Shown: positions 24,014 through 37,374 of the stretch, in pieces
Layout: every line of letters begins with the position of its first letter
How positions within the stretch are numbered: position 1 is the stretch's first letter
Assembly: GCA_022577435.1 (NCBI GenBank)
Contig: JAKOON010000052.1
Span: 124,001-188,000 of the forward strand
Reading direction: 5' to 3'
Length of the DNA: 64,000 nt
DNA from: Embiotoca jacksoni
Taxonomy: Eukaryota > Chordata > Actinopteri > Embiotocidae
Made by a program: the position numbers and the translations under genes
The notes under the pieces: model-generated
The model's database searches: none
What the model was told of the DNA's origin: nothing
Seen by the model: only the letters and a program-made list of their open reading frames with translations

Positions 24014-24475
24014 TTAAGGCATACTGTCATTACCGTTGTTTTGATCACTGCTGGCCCAGAGGAAGGAATAACTTTGACTTAAACAATGAACCACAGAGTG
24101 CTCTTGAGAGGCTGTGGGAAGGTAGGTGTGGGTCGCAGCAGCATCCTGTTGGGAACTGATGGAAAGATGCAACCAAAAGGGTCTTTCAGTATGGGGGGTG
24201 GAGGGGGGGGTGTGAATTGTGAAACAAGTGCCTGGATGAGTTCCTGCCTTCCTCTCTGGTAGGGTGGAGGCCAACAGATGATGTTGCACAAGAGGAACTA
24301 CCAAGCGCTGACTAGTGCTGCCATGTCTGCTGTGAATAGCTGAATAGCTGTCATCTAGAGTCACACCAAGGTTTCTTGTTACCGCCACATAATTGTCAAC
24401 AATACTGGGGAATTTGGAGAAGTCTGTGTGTGAGCATCTCTTCCCCCCCGAAGGAAAACAAACAAAGGTCAGCAA
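24014..24475 (-). mobile_element. LINE reverse-transcriptase relic
   Basis: The open frame contains VTRNLGVTLDDSYSA, the typical C-terminal RT region of fish LINEs of the Rex1/CR1-like type, followed by degenerate sequence. No endonuclease or full RT core is present. Confidence 0.55.
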
Positions 24476-24719
24476 ATTTTCCCATTTGGGAATTATTTTG
24501 GTTTATAGAGATTTGCTGGTGTCGTCAAGAATAAAACCCAGTAGAGCTCACAGTCGAGGACAGTTTCAAGACACTATAGCCTAAATCTAAACACATTGTT
24601 GTCCCACATCTAAGCAAGACAAAACGCGAGACAATATTCTGTTGTGGACTGATGGGTGTTTTACACACTAAAGCGCTGATAAACGTAACTTTATATTTTA
24701 ACGTCTTGTTGTAAGGACT

Positions 24720-24800
24720 TTAATGTGTTAAGTGCCATGAAATAACCTTTGTTGTGACTTGGCGCTCTATAAATAAAGTTGAATTGAATTGAACTTTCCT
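24720..24800 (+). mobile_element. LINE/SINE 3' tail
   Basis: The sequence ends CTCTATAAATAAAGTTGAA followed by more TTGAA units. This is the usual 3' end of several fish non-LTR elements, with a short pentamer repeat as tail. Confidence 0.6.
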
Positions 24801-26089
24801 TCGCATGCTGCACAAATGAAAACCTGCATTTGTCCTCATCTGTTTTCTTCGCAGTGTGCATGTTTGCTCTTGTGTGATGAGGCCTATAATCTCATGCATC
24901 ATAAGAAGTGTGATCATAGGCAAACTGGCTCAGACTAGTGCACTTGTTAACACAGAAGGAAATAAACTAGCCAGCATCAAGATCAAGGCTTTTTTTTTTA
25001 TTAATTTTTTTTTCAATGCGGTCTGTTCATCACAAACAAAAAAACACAGTGTTTAAAAAAAGAGGCTGTGTGGCAATGCCAAGCTGCCGGTTCTGCTCTG
25101 ACTGACCTGACTAGTTGTACTTGAAAGGCCAACAGGAAGGGAATTCAAAATATCATATACTATGAATATATATATATACTATGCGCGTCATTACTACATT
25201 AAGTATAATATTAAACGTGTAGAAGAGGTTTTAGACACCATATGTGCCTTTGCTAAACTCCACTCTGGTGTATTGTAGAACTGCTAAAACAGAAACCACT
25301 GATACGATCAAATAGTTCCGATAAATTTAAGGTGGTTACACCTTTAAAAGTAGAAATATAATGGATATATTTAAAAACAGTTTATTAAAATGTGTTAACA
25401 TCAATTGAGACTTCAGACCCGAGTTCTATGTCTGAAAGGGGAACGACGACCATGAGGGGACTGTCCAACAGGAAACTCTGTCACCACTGCAGAGTGGAAG
25501 GCTGTGGTTTCACGGGTGTGATGTGTGAATGTGAAGAGAAGAGAGATTTTACTGGTAGTTGACATCTAAACAACATCAGCGGTGACAGGTGGTCTGTGGA
25601 CTGCATGCAATGCAACATTGGATTTCTAATGAACTTCAATGTCAACGTCAACGCTGTTCACAGATAAACCCTGGAACATGAAACAGAAACAGAAATGCCA
25701 CCTCCCACCGAAAGAACAGCGAGCTTAACTCGGTTGTAAAAAGCTACACGACCATCACACACTCATGTTACTTCTCCATAATTTCACACCACTTTTTATG
25801 GTTCGCTAGTCAGCGTTTTTCTTTTTTCAAATACTATGATATCTTAGCCTCATAGTACTGAAGTTTATAGACCAACTGAATTTCAGCCAATTGTAATTTC
25901 TTTTCTACTTATAAGTTTTAAGTAACATCCCAAAATGGATAAGAAAAATTACCATCAATTGTAGTATTGTTTTTAACCAGGCTATGGGTGTGGCTTTAGA
26001 AGTGGAAACCTTTGATTGTTGTGAAGTATCTCATCAACAATAGGATGGATTACCATGCAACTTTGTTTTAACATTCCTTATGCCAGAGT

Positions 26090-26400
26090 TTGGAGCCCAG
26101 GACTTTGTTTAATCCTCCAACTTTCTTTTTGCAACCACATATGGGTTTTACATTTTTAATGATTTGTCGTGACAACTAATGGTTGGATTTCCCTGGAATT
26201 TGGTACTGATATCCATAGTGCTCGGAGGACAAACTGTCTTAAGGGAGGTATTGGCTTTCCCTTTTTATGCCACCAGCCGTTTAGAAATTTGTTTTTGTTT
26301 ACAGCCAAACCAGGTCATACTCTATGTGTTGTATCATGTCATCAATACTGACTATGAAGACCATATAAAATGCAAAAGATAGTCAACAGGGAACAATTGA
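26090..26400. repeat. Probable interspersed repeat
   Basis: The phrases GGATTTCCCTGGAATTTGGTACTGATATCCAT and similar resemble a dispersed teleost repeat. It is present again at 55540-55850 because the block is duplicated. Classification is from memory of the pattern only. Confidence 0.3.
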
Positions 26401-26461
26401 CAGAGGTCTCCTAATTTGACAGGTTTCAGATATTAGTTCATTTTCTTTTTTTGAGAAATGA

Positions 26462-26704
26462 TCAAGTGGATTGTAAGTCCATTTCTTTTCTAAGAACTTT
26501 CCATACACTGGACACCCCTTTCTCTATTTTAAACCTAATTTTCCAGGTAGATTCTACTTCTTTAAAAACAATCTTCTTCGGCCATTCAGCAGGATCAAGT
26601 GAGCCGTTTAACTCGAGCCCTTCAGCAAAATGCTCGGTGAAACTCAGAAGTGTAACAATAGCATTTTTCGAAAGAAGAAGTGGTACAATACCAGGAAAAC
26701 TGTG
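26462..26704 (-). other. Unidentified coding-like open stretch, copy 1
   Basis: The minus strand stays open for 81 codons after an acceptor-like site (ggtcag), ending in TGA at 26462-26464. The predicted peptide is of ordinary globular composition (for example LLSFTEHFAEGLELNGS and PAEWPKKIVFKEVEST). I do not recognise the family. It may be an exon or relic of a neighbouring gene, or of a mobile element. The second copy is 55914-56156. Confidence 0.3.
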
Positions 26705-27782
26705 CTGACCAGTGAGTCATACAAGAAACAGAACCAAGACAGAACTGAGATGTTTAATGACACACCCTGACCCTTCACATCTTCTAGAAAAACGGAGGAT
26801 TTTTAGAATAAAATAACTGTATGAATGTTGACACTTACAAGTATGGACTATTAATTAAAAGATATGAAGTACAGATGCATTATTTACAAACTTACCAAGG
26901 AGCGACATGTAACACTGTTTTCACAAAAGCAGGAAAGATGCTGAAAATAATCTAGAGCATATTTCTCCATTGATTAAATTGTTACACATATTAAACATGA
27001 ACACTGATAGAAATGTGCCTCATAAAACACACTTCAAGATGCAAATGCATTGATATTTAAGCAAAGCCAACCACTAAGCACAGAGTAACTGAAAGGACAA
27101 TCACAGGGCCCCCTCACGTGGCTAAAAATGTGAACCTACAAGTATTAAAATATTATATCAATGTTTCCCAAATAATAAGAAAAAAGAATATAGAAAAATA
27201 AAAGTAAGAAGAATAAAAAACTAAACCAAAAATTCAAATAAGACTAAATTTTAAGAAAAAGACAACGATAAAAATATAAAAATAAAAAAGAATACATTTA
27301 TTTTAAAATAAATCACACCAAATACACACCAAAAAAAATAATTACAAAATATGAATAAAAATAGAAAAATGGTTACAAGTCTACAGAGGATAAAACATTT
27401 TAAAAGGTCTGAAGACAATCAAATAAATGAAAACAATGCTTAATTAATGGTCAAAAGTTTTTTTAAATGATACAAAAATAGTGCTTAATATACATAAAAC
27501 ACTTTCAAATAACAGGTATTTGTTACCTGTTTGTTAACAGATCATACAAAACTGAAAAAAAATGCTGACTTTGAAGCCACACTATCACTCAGGACAAAAG
27601 CTCAATTAACTGTTTCTGTTTGGAATAAATGCAGCACATAAACACTCAATGGGAACACGTACATCATAAACAGGAGATTAAAATAATAAAACCTGTTCTT
27701 CTGTGTACAATGTAAATTATCTGCTATTAAATTGTATGTCGTTTTGCTTTTGTCATTCTCTCCATTGGTTTTGCCGTCATAT

Positions 27783-30700
27783 TTATTGATCTGAGGGAAG
27801 AGTGAAAAATGAAAAGATGGAGCGTTATTCAACAATTAAGGGGGATTCATGACAATTTACTTCAAGTGTCAGTAAAAGTAAATCATTAGTCACGAATTAT
27901 GTATATGTATTATTATGTGCACTATTTTAACACTGCGCAATTACCAAGAGATTTTCCTGGTTTGACTTCAGAATAAACCATCTCGTCAGCTGCTGCATGA
28001 GCTGATTTTCCTGTGAATAAAGAAATAATAGCTTGAGAATATTTGACAGTAACATCTCAAGTTATACTGGCAATGAAATGATTTATATGGATTTCTTGAA
28101 GGAAAAGCAGCACTAACATAGTGTACAAAAGAAAACAAGAGATAACATGTTACAGATTACAAATGATACGTAGCAATGTATTTTATCATTCTCAGCCATG
28201 TTGGTAGTTTTACACCGTATCTGTGAAATCAAACACGTATAAAAGTTCATATATACGGTTTGTATGTTGCTGTAATTGGTAAAACCTTGTTGTAGTATTA
28301 ATAAAGCACACCACAAAACACACAAAAAATACCTTTCGGCAGTATTGTTGTGATGCACCATACCTGGAGATGATCTTAACTGCACCTCAGAATACACACA
28401 GCTCTCCTCTGGTTTCTTAGTTTTCCCTGCTCAAAGGATCAGATGAATGACTAAACTTCCTGGACTTTATTTGCAAAACATTCTGAATTTTCCATCTATG
28501 TTATGTGTTTTTTACTACATCAAATACTCACCCTTCTTAGTGATGCTTTTAAACTCCAGCAATGAATATGTTACATCATTGGATTCATCTGAAATACATT
28601 TATGTATATATATATTTTTTTTTAACTTCAGAGACTGTCAGTCAATCATTTGCAGTTACCTTTGGCATCATATTCTGGTCTTTCTAAAATATTAATGTTC
28701 ATTACAAAGTAAGTAGGCAAAAACAAGTATGGAAACCCCTGAAAATGAAATTGGCTGTAAAATTGATCATTATCCAAGTCAAAATTATTCTTCTCCATTA
28801 GATTAGGGTCTGAGCCAGTTAAAAGATTTGTAATTTATGTCAATGTCTGCCTATATTTTAAGAAGTATTTGTAAAAAATTCCCAAAGGGTTCACTGAATA
28901 TACTGCACCATTTTCAGCATCTTCAGGGCTTTTGATTGATTCATAGAGACTGACATCACCTACAGAGTACAATCAAGCCAATGTTTAATTAATCATTCAT
29001 TCAAATCAGATGTGGAAATGTTATGAATACTGTTTACAATACGTCAGAATAAAAATGGGCTTACCGTGGGGAGGAGGAGCACATTTGTTGCGTTGAGCTT
29101 CATCCTGGTTGGTCATGTGGTCTGTAGCAGAGCTCTGACTTGTGCTCTGAGACCTGGTGGGCCAAAAACATTTAGTAAATAAAATGCAGATCTTATTAGA
29201 AACAGGGGATGGAATTTTGGTATGTTGAAAATAAAAGAGGGGAGCGTTGCACCAACCTGATAAAACATGAATCTGTGAAAAAGACAATTGTTGTGACATG
29301 ATTTTTACAAATCGCTCCGTCATCACTAAAGTACATGTATAGTACTCAGAACGACTGAATATTTAGAGTGTAATCAATGCAGTATGAGAAGGAAAAGTTT
29401 GACTTACCCTTTGACTGTTTGTAGCGACAAAACAGCAGCAGAAGAATAATCAGTGAAATTCCACAAAGCAGCCCAACAATCAACAGAACATGGAACAGAG
29501 ATGAAGAGCTTTCAGCTCTGGAAACGGCTGTAATAAATAAAGGGTTTTAAAAAGTGTATGAATATAGCGCCACTAACAGAATCTATGCAGGGAATTTTCA
29601 AAATACTGCTGTTACTACTACTACTATTAATAATTAACATAGCTGCAAGCTGATTGAGGTCCAGGCAGCCTCGGAGATGATGCTGCAGACATGTTATTGC
29701 AACACAAGTTTTGCACTGTGACATGAACCCTCAAGCAAAAGGGTTAAGAAACATTCTGCTTACCACCGAGCTATTGGAAAGGTATATTACACAGAATGCT
29801 TCGTGACAAAGAAAACATGGAACTTAACATTTTCTGATTGTCTAATGAGTGAATTTTAGTTATAGCGACCCCTGGTTGTGTATTTGTATGGAACTTGGGG
29901 ATCAACCCGTGACCCAGTCATGACGAACTACTGTGTCCAGTTTCGTGAGAATCAGATGATGCATCATCATCATCATCATCATGGAGGACATCTACTTTTA
30001 GCAAGTTTAACAACAATTATTTTCAAAACAGATTGACGTTTCGTAATTTCCTTCACAAGTCAAGATCAGCCAAGTCACACTTTGGGGCCTGAACAGTTGG
30101 TCAACTGAGGGTTGTCTTGCCCTTATGGTTTTTGCTGCACAATCACTGTTTCGCAGAGAATAATAATAGCATATTAATGAAAATCTAAACAAAAACAATT
30201 GGGATTACTCACATTTTACCGCCATCCAACTCTGTGGTGATTCTTTTCCGGAGTATTGACACTTGTAGAAGCCTTCATCAGTCGTTGACACAGCAGAGAT
30301 GATCATCTGACCTCTGGGGTCATTTTGGATGATTTTGTCGTTTTTATAAAAAATAACATTAGAAAGAACATTTTCTGTCCTCAACTTGCAGTCAAGAATA
30401 ACAGATGATCCCTCAGTTGCAGGATGGACAGGGCTCACCAGGATAATATCATCACCTGTAAAATCATCAGACAATATGAACACTTATTTAGAGGTCAGCT
30501 TGTTTTGCCTATTGACATAAGAGCTTCAATACAAATCACAATCAAGCCAAACTTTTGTGCAGAATTTGACAAATCACAACCAGCAAATGTCATTGTAGAT
30601 GTTAATGTTGGTGAAAAAGGTTGCACTGTACTAATTAATATGCAAACAGACTTCAGCTTTATTGGAATGCTTACTGTTTAGAGGAATTTTGAGACAACAA

Positions 30701-33700
30701 TGCAGCAGCTAGGGAGCCAAGTTAAAACTAGATAACTATACAGCTACTGAAAGAAAAGGGTTTATGGTTTTTGATACGAAAACATCAGTTAATACTATTT
30801 TCCCATGTTCAATGCTGATGATGAAGAAAAGCTTTTCATTTTCTAAGATAGACTTGAACTACTTAAACTGAATCTACAGGACACAGAATAATATTTGTCA
30901 CCTTGAAATTCCCAAACATGAAATGTAAATGTTGAAATAATTCATGAATAAAATGAAAAACTCACGCTGTCCTGTGATGTTGACTGCGTTGCTGAAGGCT
31001 GATCCAGACTCACACCAGTATACGGTTGTACTGAACAATATCTCATGAACATTACATGTTGATCCTTTCATTGTGCCCCAGAAAGAACAGTATGACAGTA
31101 AGCTGGTATCATTAAATCTCCTCACTCTCCACTCAGTAGAGTTTCCCTCACAGGTCAGTGAAACAGAGTCAGAGGTGAAGTGTTGTGCTCTGTCAGCATT
31201 CACTGTGAGAGACGCTGATGGATTAAAATCTGAAAAACAAAACCAGGATGGTGGGTCAAACCAAATTAAAAGTTCTGTGCAATAATATTTAAAAGAAAAT
31301 GAAAATGAAAATTTAAAAAAAATACAATATTTGATAAATGCTTTGTGATGAGTAAAGTTCTGACTTTTTGTTTAAATTTAACATGTCCAAGTAACAGCAT
31401 TAAAACAAAAATGATGTGACCTATATAAAGTAAAAGGATATCAAATAACGAAAAGACGTTAAAGAAAATAAATTTTAACCAGATGTTGTTGTGAAATTTC
31501 ATTGGGAAGTTGTGAAGTGGAACAAACCACTGATGAAATGATGAAGCAAAAGTCAACAGTCCCATCATTATTCAGTCAAGATTTGTTTCCCCTTAAACAT
31601 AAATACGTTGTTTTTGTGCCTAACCCTGACCAAACAACGATTGTGTCACATCTAAACCAAACCATGATCCTCTCACACGGCACCTTGTGTGTCTGTATGA
31701 GATGTGAATGGCTTTGATAAAAAGTCAGTATTTGATTCCTTGAGAAAGAGAAAGCGTTGCGTTTGCTGAAGGAAGACTAGAAAAACCAACGTGAATGGAA
31801 CACATCAAACAAACATGCAAACTGACCTCCAGACCAGACAAATTTAGGATTGCTGTAAAAAGTGTGATATACTGGATCTCCTCTTCCAGCTCTGCACAAA
31901 TATCCTGCTGTGTCTCTCTGTCCATGAACAATGTAGGAATCTTGTGCCGTCCCGTTGATGCTACCAGGCAGCAGCTCTTTGATGGAGGAACCAAACTTGT
32001 CTGAAATATCAGGAAGAGCTTTGTACCAGTAGAACCTCCATCCTGCAGACGGATGTTGAACCACACAGCTCAGAGTTACTGAGGCTCCAGGACTCAGCCA
32101 TGATGGAGACACAGTGAGGACGGACAGGGGACCTGTTGGAAAGATGAAGACATGTTACTGAGTATTGATGGCAGATTACAAGTAACATTTGTATCCTGTA
32201 TAGTTGCAGTATTTCTTTATCTGTGAATGTTTGATCTCAATATATAAATGTAAAGTTGTACGATATATCATACAGTTTTAAATAAATGAGAGTCATGACT
32301 GGTAAATTATGATGTGACTTACTTTTCAATATCATCAAACTGAAGGAATCACTCCAGTCTGTTGAAGAATACGAGTCATCTCTGAGACGTCTCCTACAGC
32401 CGTAGTCTCCGCTGATGGATTCAGAAGCTCTGAATTTCCAGTATTTATTGTTTTCATGGTGTACAACCGACTGGGCTCTTCTCCACTCATACACCCACTC
32501 AGTGGATTCACCTCCTGAGACTTCACATGTAAGAGTGATCATCTCACCACTGAATGTCGGGGACCAGTAGGGTTGTTGTCTTAAAACAGGCTTGTTGAGA
32601 ACTGTTTCCACCACATATACACAGTTGGGATACAAACAAAAACATGAAATCAACAGAGAAAGTTCCATATTGCAGGTTTCATTCTTAATTCAAATGGTAA
32701 TCACAAATGTATTCAAACAAAATGACTGAAGTCACAGGTTATGTGAATGGTGACGTCATCACTTAAATAAGTGTAGAAATCTGGGTTTCCTCTTCCTCCT
32801 CTGCAACGGTAGATGCCTCCTCGTGATACACTGATAACTTTGTTCTGTCCATCATTTGTTGAGAGTTGAACATCTTTGGTGTCTGAGGTTCGTCTGAACC
32901 ACTTGTATTTCCAGCCATCAGATCTCGCCACAGAACAAGTCAGTCTCACAGTGTCTCCCACTGATATGGTTGTTGTGCCTGGTGTCAGTGTTGCCTTTGG
33001 TCTTCCTACTATTGTGAAAAAAAGAATAAAGAAAAGATTATTCCAAGTGATGGTGTAACAATTCACCCTAACTAATAGTAAGGGAAAAATCTACACGCTA
33101 TTTAAGGGAACGGACGGACCTGATTTCGTCGTTTGGTTCCAGCCTGCTGAACTCCTGGTTAACTAAAAAACTCAAAACCTAAACATAACATCCCTACCTT
33201 TACCTGCCCATAATGTGGAACAAAAATATAAATGAACGAAAGTGACACAAGTTGGTTGAGAGGTGTAATATATTAAAGGGGAAAAAAATACAAATTAGGA
33301 CGCGTCCCACCTGGATAGTAATTACCAAACAAAGAGGGGTGTCGTAAAGAACAAAGGCCGCCCCCAACACACAAACAATACCTGCCGAATAGCTCCAAAC
33401 AACCCAAATAACTCCTGACCCCAAGTACACAACATAAATAGTCTTTGTTGACTTAAAAAAAAAGTCTCTAAACCAAAAAAGGTTCGATACCCGGTGAAAC
33501 GTGGTGAGCCGCCACGGTTTAATGCCTCCAAGCAAAGTCCGCGCAGATCTCCCCACCGCTGTTTGTCTAGAAGTTAAAACTCTTCTTCTGGCAGAAAAAG
33601 TCCATATCTCAGATAATCCAAAAGGAAGATACTCCATGACGTGGTTCCCTTGGGCAAGATCCCCTGGACTCGCCGCCAGGTATTGTTCTCTGGACGCCGC

Positions 33701-36367
33701 CTCCACCATACACCTGAGCGCTCACTCAGTGACGTCACTTACCTTCTTTATGTAGTCCAGTTATTTAGGAAAATAATCATAAAAACACATGTCAATTGGC
33801 CGTGCAGATGCCACCGGCCACTGACAATAGATGATGTACAATCCGCAGTGATAGCAACCAAATGGACAAATTACATGTCCCCCATCACAGTGACTGTACA
33901 AATGGTGAACTTAGGTGATCTTTACAATGGGTTGAAAAAAATAACAAAATTGTATGTTTTCATATTACGGCTGCAACCTTCCACTTGTAGTAAAATTCCT
34001 TTCTAAATTCTCCATCTTTAAATTTGAAAAAAGAAATTGCACTTACATTTGATTAATTACCAACTATCAGGTGCAACGTGATGAAGACAAACTCTAATCT
34101 GTTCACTCACTGTCTGAATAAAGATGCAACATGGAGCAATTTTGCACATTAAAGAATTTAGACAGTACACACAACAAACATGACTTACGTGATACTGACA
34201 ATGTGATGGCTTCACTCCACTCTGTTGAAGAATACGAGTCATCTCTGAGACGTCTCCTACAGTCGTAGTCTCCGCTGATGGATTCAGAAGTTATGAATGT
34301 CCAGTATTTATTGTTTTCACGGTATACAACCGACCGGGCTCTTCTCCACTCAATCACACACTCAGTGGATTCACCTCCTGAGACTTCACATGTAAGAGTG
34401 ATCGTCTCACCACTGAATGCCGGGGACCAGTCGGGTTGTTGTCTTAAAACAGGCTTGTTGAGAACTGTTTCCACCACATATACACAGTTGGGATACAAAC
34501 AAAAACATGAAATCAACAGAGAAAGTTCCATATTGCAGGTTTCATTCTTAATTCAAATGGTAATCACAAATGTATTCAAACAAAATGACTGAACTCACAG
34601 GTTATGTGAATGGTGACTTCATCACTTGAATAAGTGTAGAAATCTGGGTTTCCTCTTACTCCTAAACAACGGTAGATGCCTCCTTGTGATACACTGATAA
34701 CTTTGTTCTGTCCATCATTTGTTGAGAGTTGAACTTCTTTGGTGTCTGAGGTTCGGCTGAACCACTCGTATTTCCAGCCATCAGATCTCTCCACAGAACA
34801 AGTCAGTCTCACAGTGTCTCCCACTGATATGGTTGTTGTGCCTGGTGTCAGTGTTGCCTTTGGTCTTCCTATTATTGGGGGGAAAAAAACAGAATACAAA
34901 AAAGATTATTACAGTTGATTGGTTGAAAAAAAAAAATAACAAAATTGTATGTTTTCATGTTACAGCTGCAACATTCCACTGGTCGTAAAATTCCTTTCTA
35001 AATTCTACATGTTCAAATTTGACAAAAGAAATTTCACTTACACTTTATTAATTAATACTTATTTTCACTGGAGGGAAAAGATGTTTTAAACCACCGTTGA
35101 TTTGTGTCCATTTCAACATGGTGTCAAAGCTAAAGTAACTATTGACTAAGTAACTATTAACTAAAAGATTATTGGCCTTTGCAGAGGTCTTCACTCTCAG
35201 ATTACTCTTCTTGTTACTTCTGCAAAAGATGATATTTTACACCAAAACACACATGTAGTGATTCTGGATTACAACCTTTGAGTTTTCTAGCAACTTCTGA
35301 GAGAAAAGTATCAGGAACAGTAAAGTGTTTCAATTAAAGTTTCACCATATTTAAAAGATGCTTACACAACAAGATTAATTAAATGTACACGGTATTACAT
35401 ATACTTTGAATAGGGATCATAAATTCCTGCTGTCATGTCACAGTGATAAAACACTGAGGACTTACCTGATACAGTTAAAGATAGGACATTACTGCACTTC
35501 GTATCATATGAGCTCCTCTTACGACCACAGCACTGATAGTTACCACTGTCGTAAGTTGAACGAATTTGAAGTGTGTACATTTTATGTGAGTTGTAGGAAA
35601 TCAATTCCTTGTCATCCTTTTTGATTTTGTATTCCCAGTCAGTGACTTCTCCTTCCTTCATGTCACATATGAACATAACAGACTCGCCGGTAAAAAAAGT
35701 GGACCAGTCAGGGTCAGTGGTCAACACAGCATCTAGAACCCAACACAAACATATGCAGTATAAAACACTACACAGTTAGCAACGGAAAACACTTTCACAC
35801 ACTATGCAAGGCACAATCAGTGTAGATACATACAATGAAAAAGACAGATGACCAAAAAGAAAGCAGAAAGAGGAAGTACTGAAGCGATTAATAGTTAATG
35901 AATAAATAAAAAGAAATAAAAGAAAGAGAAAATTGGAAACTGTATAATTACCTTCAGCGTGTCCATTGAAGGGGAATGTACAGAGCACTGCAAGACAGGT
36001 CAAAACTTCAGATATTATCAAACTAAAGCAAATGACCAAATATTGAATTAACAAGTAACATTTGGAGTTTTACCAATGTTACTTAACATATAAACATGAA
36101 TATGTTAAATTAATCAAATTATCAGCGCTGAACATAATCAAATCTTTGAGATGCATTAAAACAGTCCTCTACTCTCATCTGACCAAAGTTATTAATAAAA
36201 TGGTGAATCTGTTCTCTTTTCTATTCACATATTTAGAAAAAGGAACAAGTGACCGATAGCCTGTTGCTCTCACTGAAACCTTTTCATCAATCCGTACGAT
36301 TTAAACAGAAAAAGTCGGTGATGTACTCACAGAATAATCCCAGCTCACAGAGCAAAGTGTGCCCCAT
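27783..36367 (-). CDS. FCRL/LITR-like inhibitory-type receptor G3, eight Ig domains
   Basis: Type I membrane receptor. Exons: 36331-36367 and 35952-35987 (split signal peptide MGHTLLCELGLF/LLCTFPFNGHAE), Ig D1 35466-35732, D2 34599-34868, D3 34189-34464, D4 32736-33005, D5 32323-32601, D6 31827-32132, D7 30966-31229, D8 30213-30455 (ending ESPQSWMAVK, as in fish FCRL/LITR), TM 29408-29527, microexon 29257-29272, tail 29065-29153, 28909-28959, 28532-28588, 28364-28426, 27945-28010, stop 27783-27785. The pieces sum to 2718 nt, 905 residues. Every junction fits; all are phase 1 except around the microexon. D4-D5 repeat D2-D3. The TM segment has no charged residue. The tail has SLYESI and VTYSLL (both fit the ITIM consensus) plus two VYSEV sites, so SHP-type phosphatase recruitment is likely. 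The D4 donor is weak (gtgact). The last exons could differ, since the 28909 donor is gtgcag. Confidence 0.85.
29640..30000. repeat. Interspersed repeat with (CAT)n
   Basis: Intron sequence of G3, with a CAT trinucleotide run at 29962-29982 and a TATAGCGACCCCTGG-type phrase seen in dispersed fish repeats. The second copy, from the block duplication, is at 59090-59450. Confidence 0.4.
33080..34060. repeat. Unclassified repeat between D4 and D3 of G3
   Basis: This intronic stretch lies exactly between the duplicated D2-D3 and D4-D5 exon pairs. The part 33430-34060 is repeated in G5 at 60860-61480. It has open frames on both strands without recognisable domains. A GGTTCGATACC phrase resembles a tRNA B box but lacks a partner A box. 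It may be a mobile element that helped the exon-pair duplication. Confidence 0.4.
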
Positions 36368-37374
36368 CCTCACATCCAGTCCAGATACTTCTGAGAAATT
36401 CTTTGTCCTTAGAGTGAAGCTGCAGCATTACAGAAACCCAGAAATGTTCGGAAACACAAGTTACATTTCATATATTTTGGGTGACTTTTTTTTTTCTCCA
36501 ACTTCTTCTTCAACTTGTTTCTGCTTCCTTCCTTTTTCACAGAACTTACACAACTGAACAGTTTGACCACAGCCTGCTATGACTTCATTTTCCAGCACTG
36601 GTGAAACATATTCGACACATTCTAACGCAACTGTTTGTGCCTGTTCTCTGATAAAGTAATAGACTGAAAACTACAACTTACAAGTCGTTTTCCAACATTT
36701 ATAAAACATAAGACAACTGAAGACAAGCAGAGTGAACATAACAATGTCAACAAGTAATCTACTGCCACGAGAACCTACATTGAACTGTCGTCTTATCAGC
36801 TTTTCATTTCCATGTAAAGCACTTTGAATTTCACTAACCTGTATGAAACATAAGTGCAGGAAATTTAAACAATTGGGGAAATTCTAAATATAATTTTAAT
36901 GATTTTTTTTTCGCGCATTTTAAACTCAGGAATAACTCTTCAAAGGACATAAAGTTCATGTGTTTGAGCTTTAGTCAGGCCTTACTTACATTTTTGTTGT
37001 CTTTGCTTCCTCCTGGTCTGCTTCTTATGTTTGGTGGGAGCATCAGCACCTTTATAGAGCCCATTAAAGCATTAAGGTAAATACTTTTGAAAATACAAGG
37101 ACAGATTCAAAGGTTTATGTTTTGGTCCTTTATGTCCCAACTGCTGCTGACAGTGACACTCACTGAGAATAAGACATTTCAGTTTCCAGCCATTATATGA
37201 TCATCCTGTAGGCTTCTGCTGGCTTGCAAAGGGTCAGTGACATTTGATGCTACTGTAAAGGCAGCAGCATAAATTCATTAAAGGTTTGAAATATGCTGTT
37301 CAATAAATACATTGCCACCGTGAATGAGTAAAGTACACTAATAACAGAGGTGTCACACTCACTGACACACTCAC

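Larger units (their letters stand above)
22571..25461. other. Stretch seen once, mostly non-coding
   Basis: This part has no copy elsewhere in the window. It contains an orphan signal-peptide-like exon (23350-23431), a LINE relic (24014-24475) and a LINE or SINE 3' tail (24720-24800). Elsewhere I see nothing coding. Confidence 0.5.
25462..30200. repeat. Tail block, copy 1 (segmental duplication)
   Basis: About 4.7 kb that is repeated almost base for base at 54921-59655. It carries the G3 TM and tail exons plus 2.3 kb of downstream non-coding DNA. Differences are scattered substitutions and small indels (for example G/A at 26454/55906 and a shortened T tract near 28615/58060), so the duplication is fairly recent. 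Confidence 0.9.

Noticed and set aside
26451..26708. 85-codon plus-strand frame
   Set aside because: It is antisense to the better coding-like minus-strand stretch and has lower protein-like character.
28835..28908. Read-through end of the G3 tail after SLYESI
   Set aside because: Possible, but the phase-1 donor at 28909 and four in-phase tail exons downstream that close at a stop explain the data better.
29962..29982. CAT run as a histidine-rich peptide or CRISPR-like repeat
   Set aside because: It is a simple trinucleotide microsatellite inside an intron. No spacer-repeat structure exists anywhere in the window.
33481..33500. Possible tRNA or tRNA-derived SINE, GGTTCGATACC
   Set aside because: The B-box-like phrase has no A box at the right distance and no cloverleaf can be drawn.
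33200..33709. 169-codon minus-strand frame, partly repeated at 60828-61067
   Set aside because: It is intronic and repeat-derived, has no recognisable domain, and the G5 copy differs at both ends.
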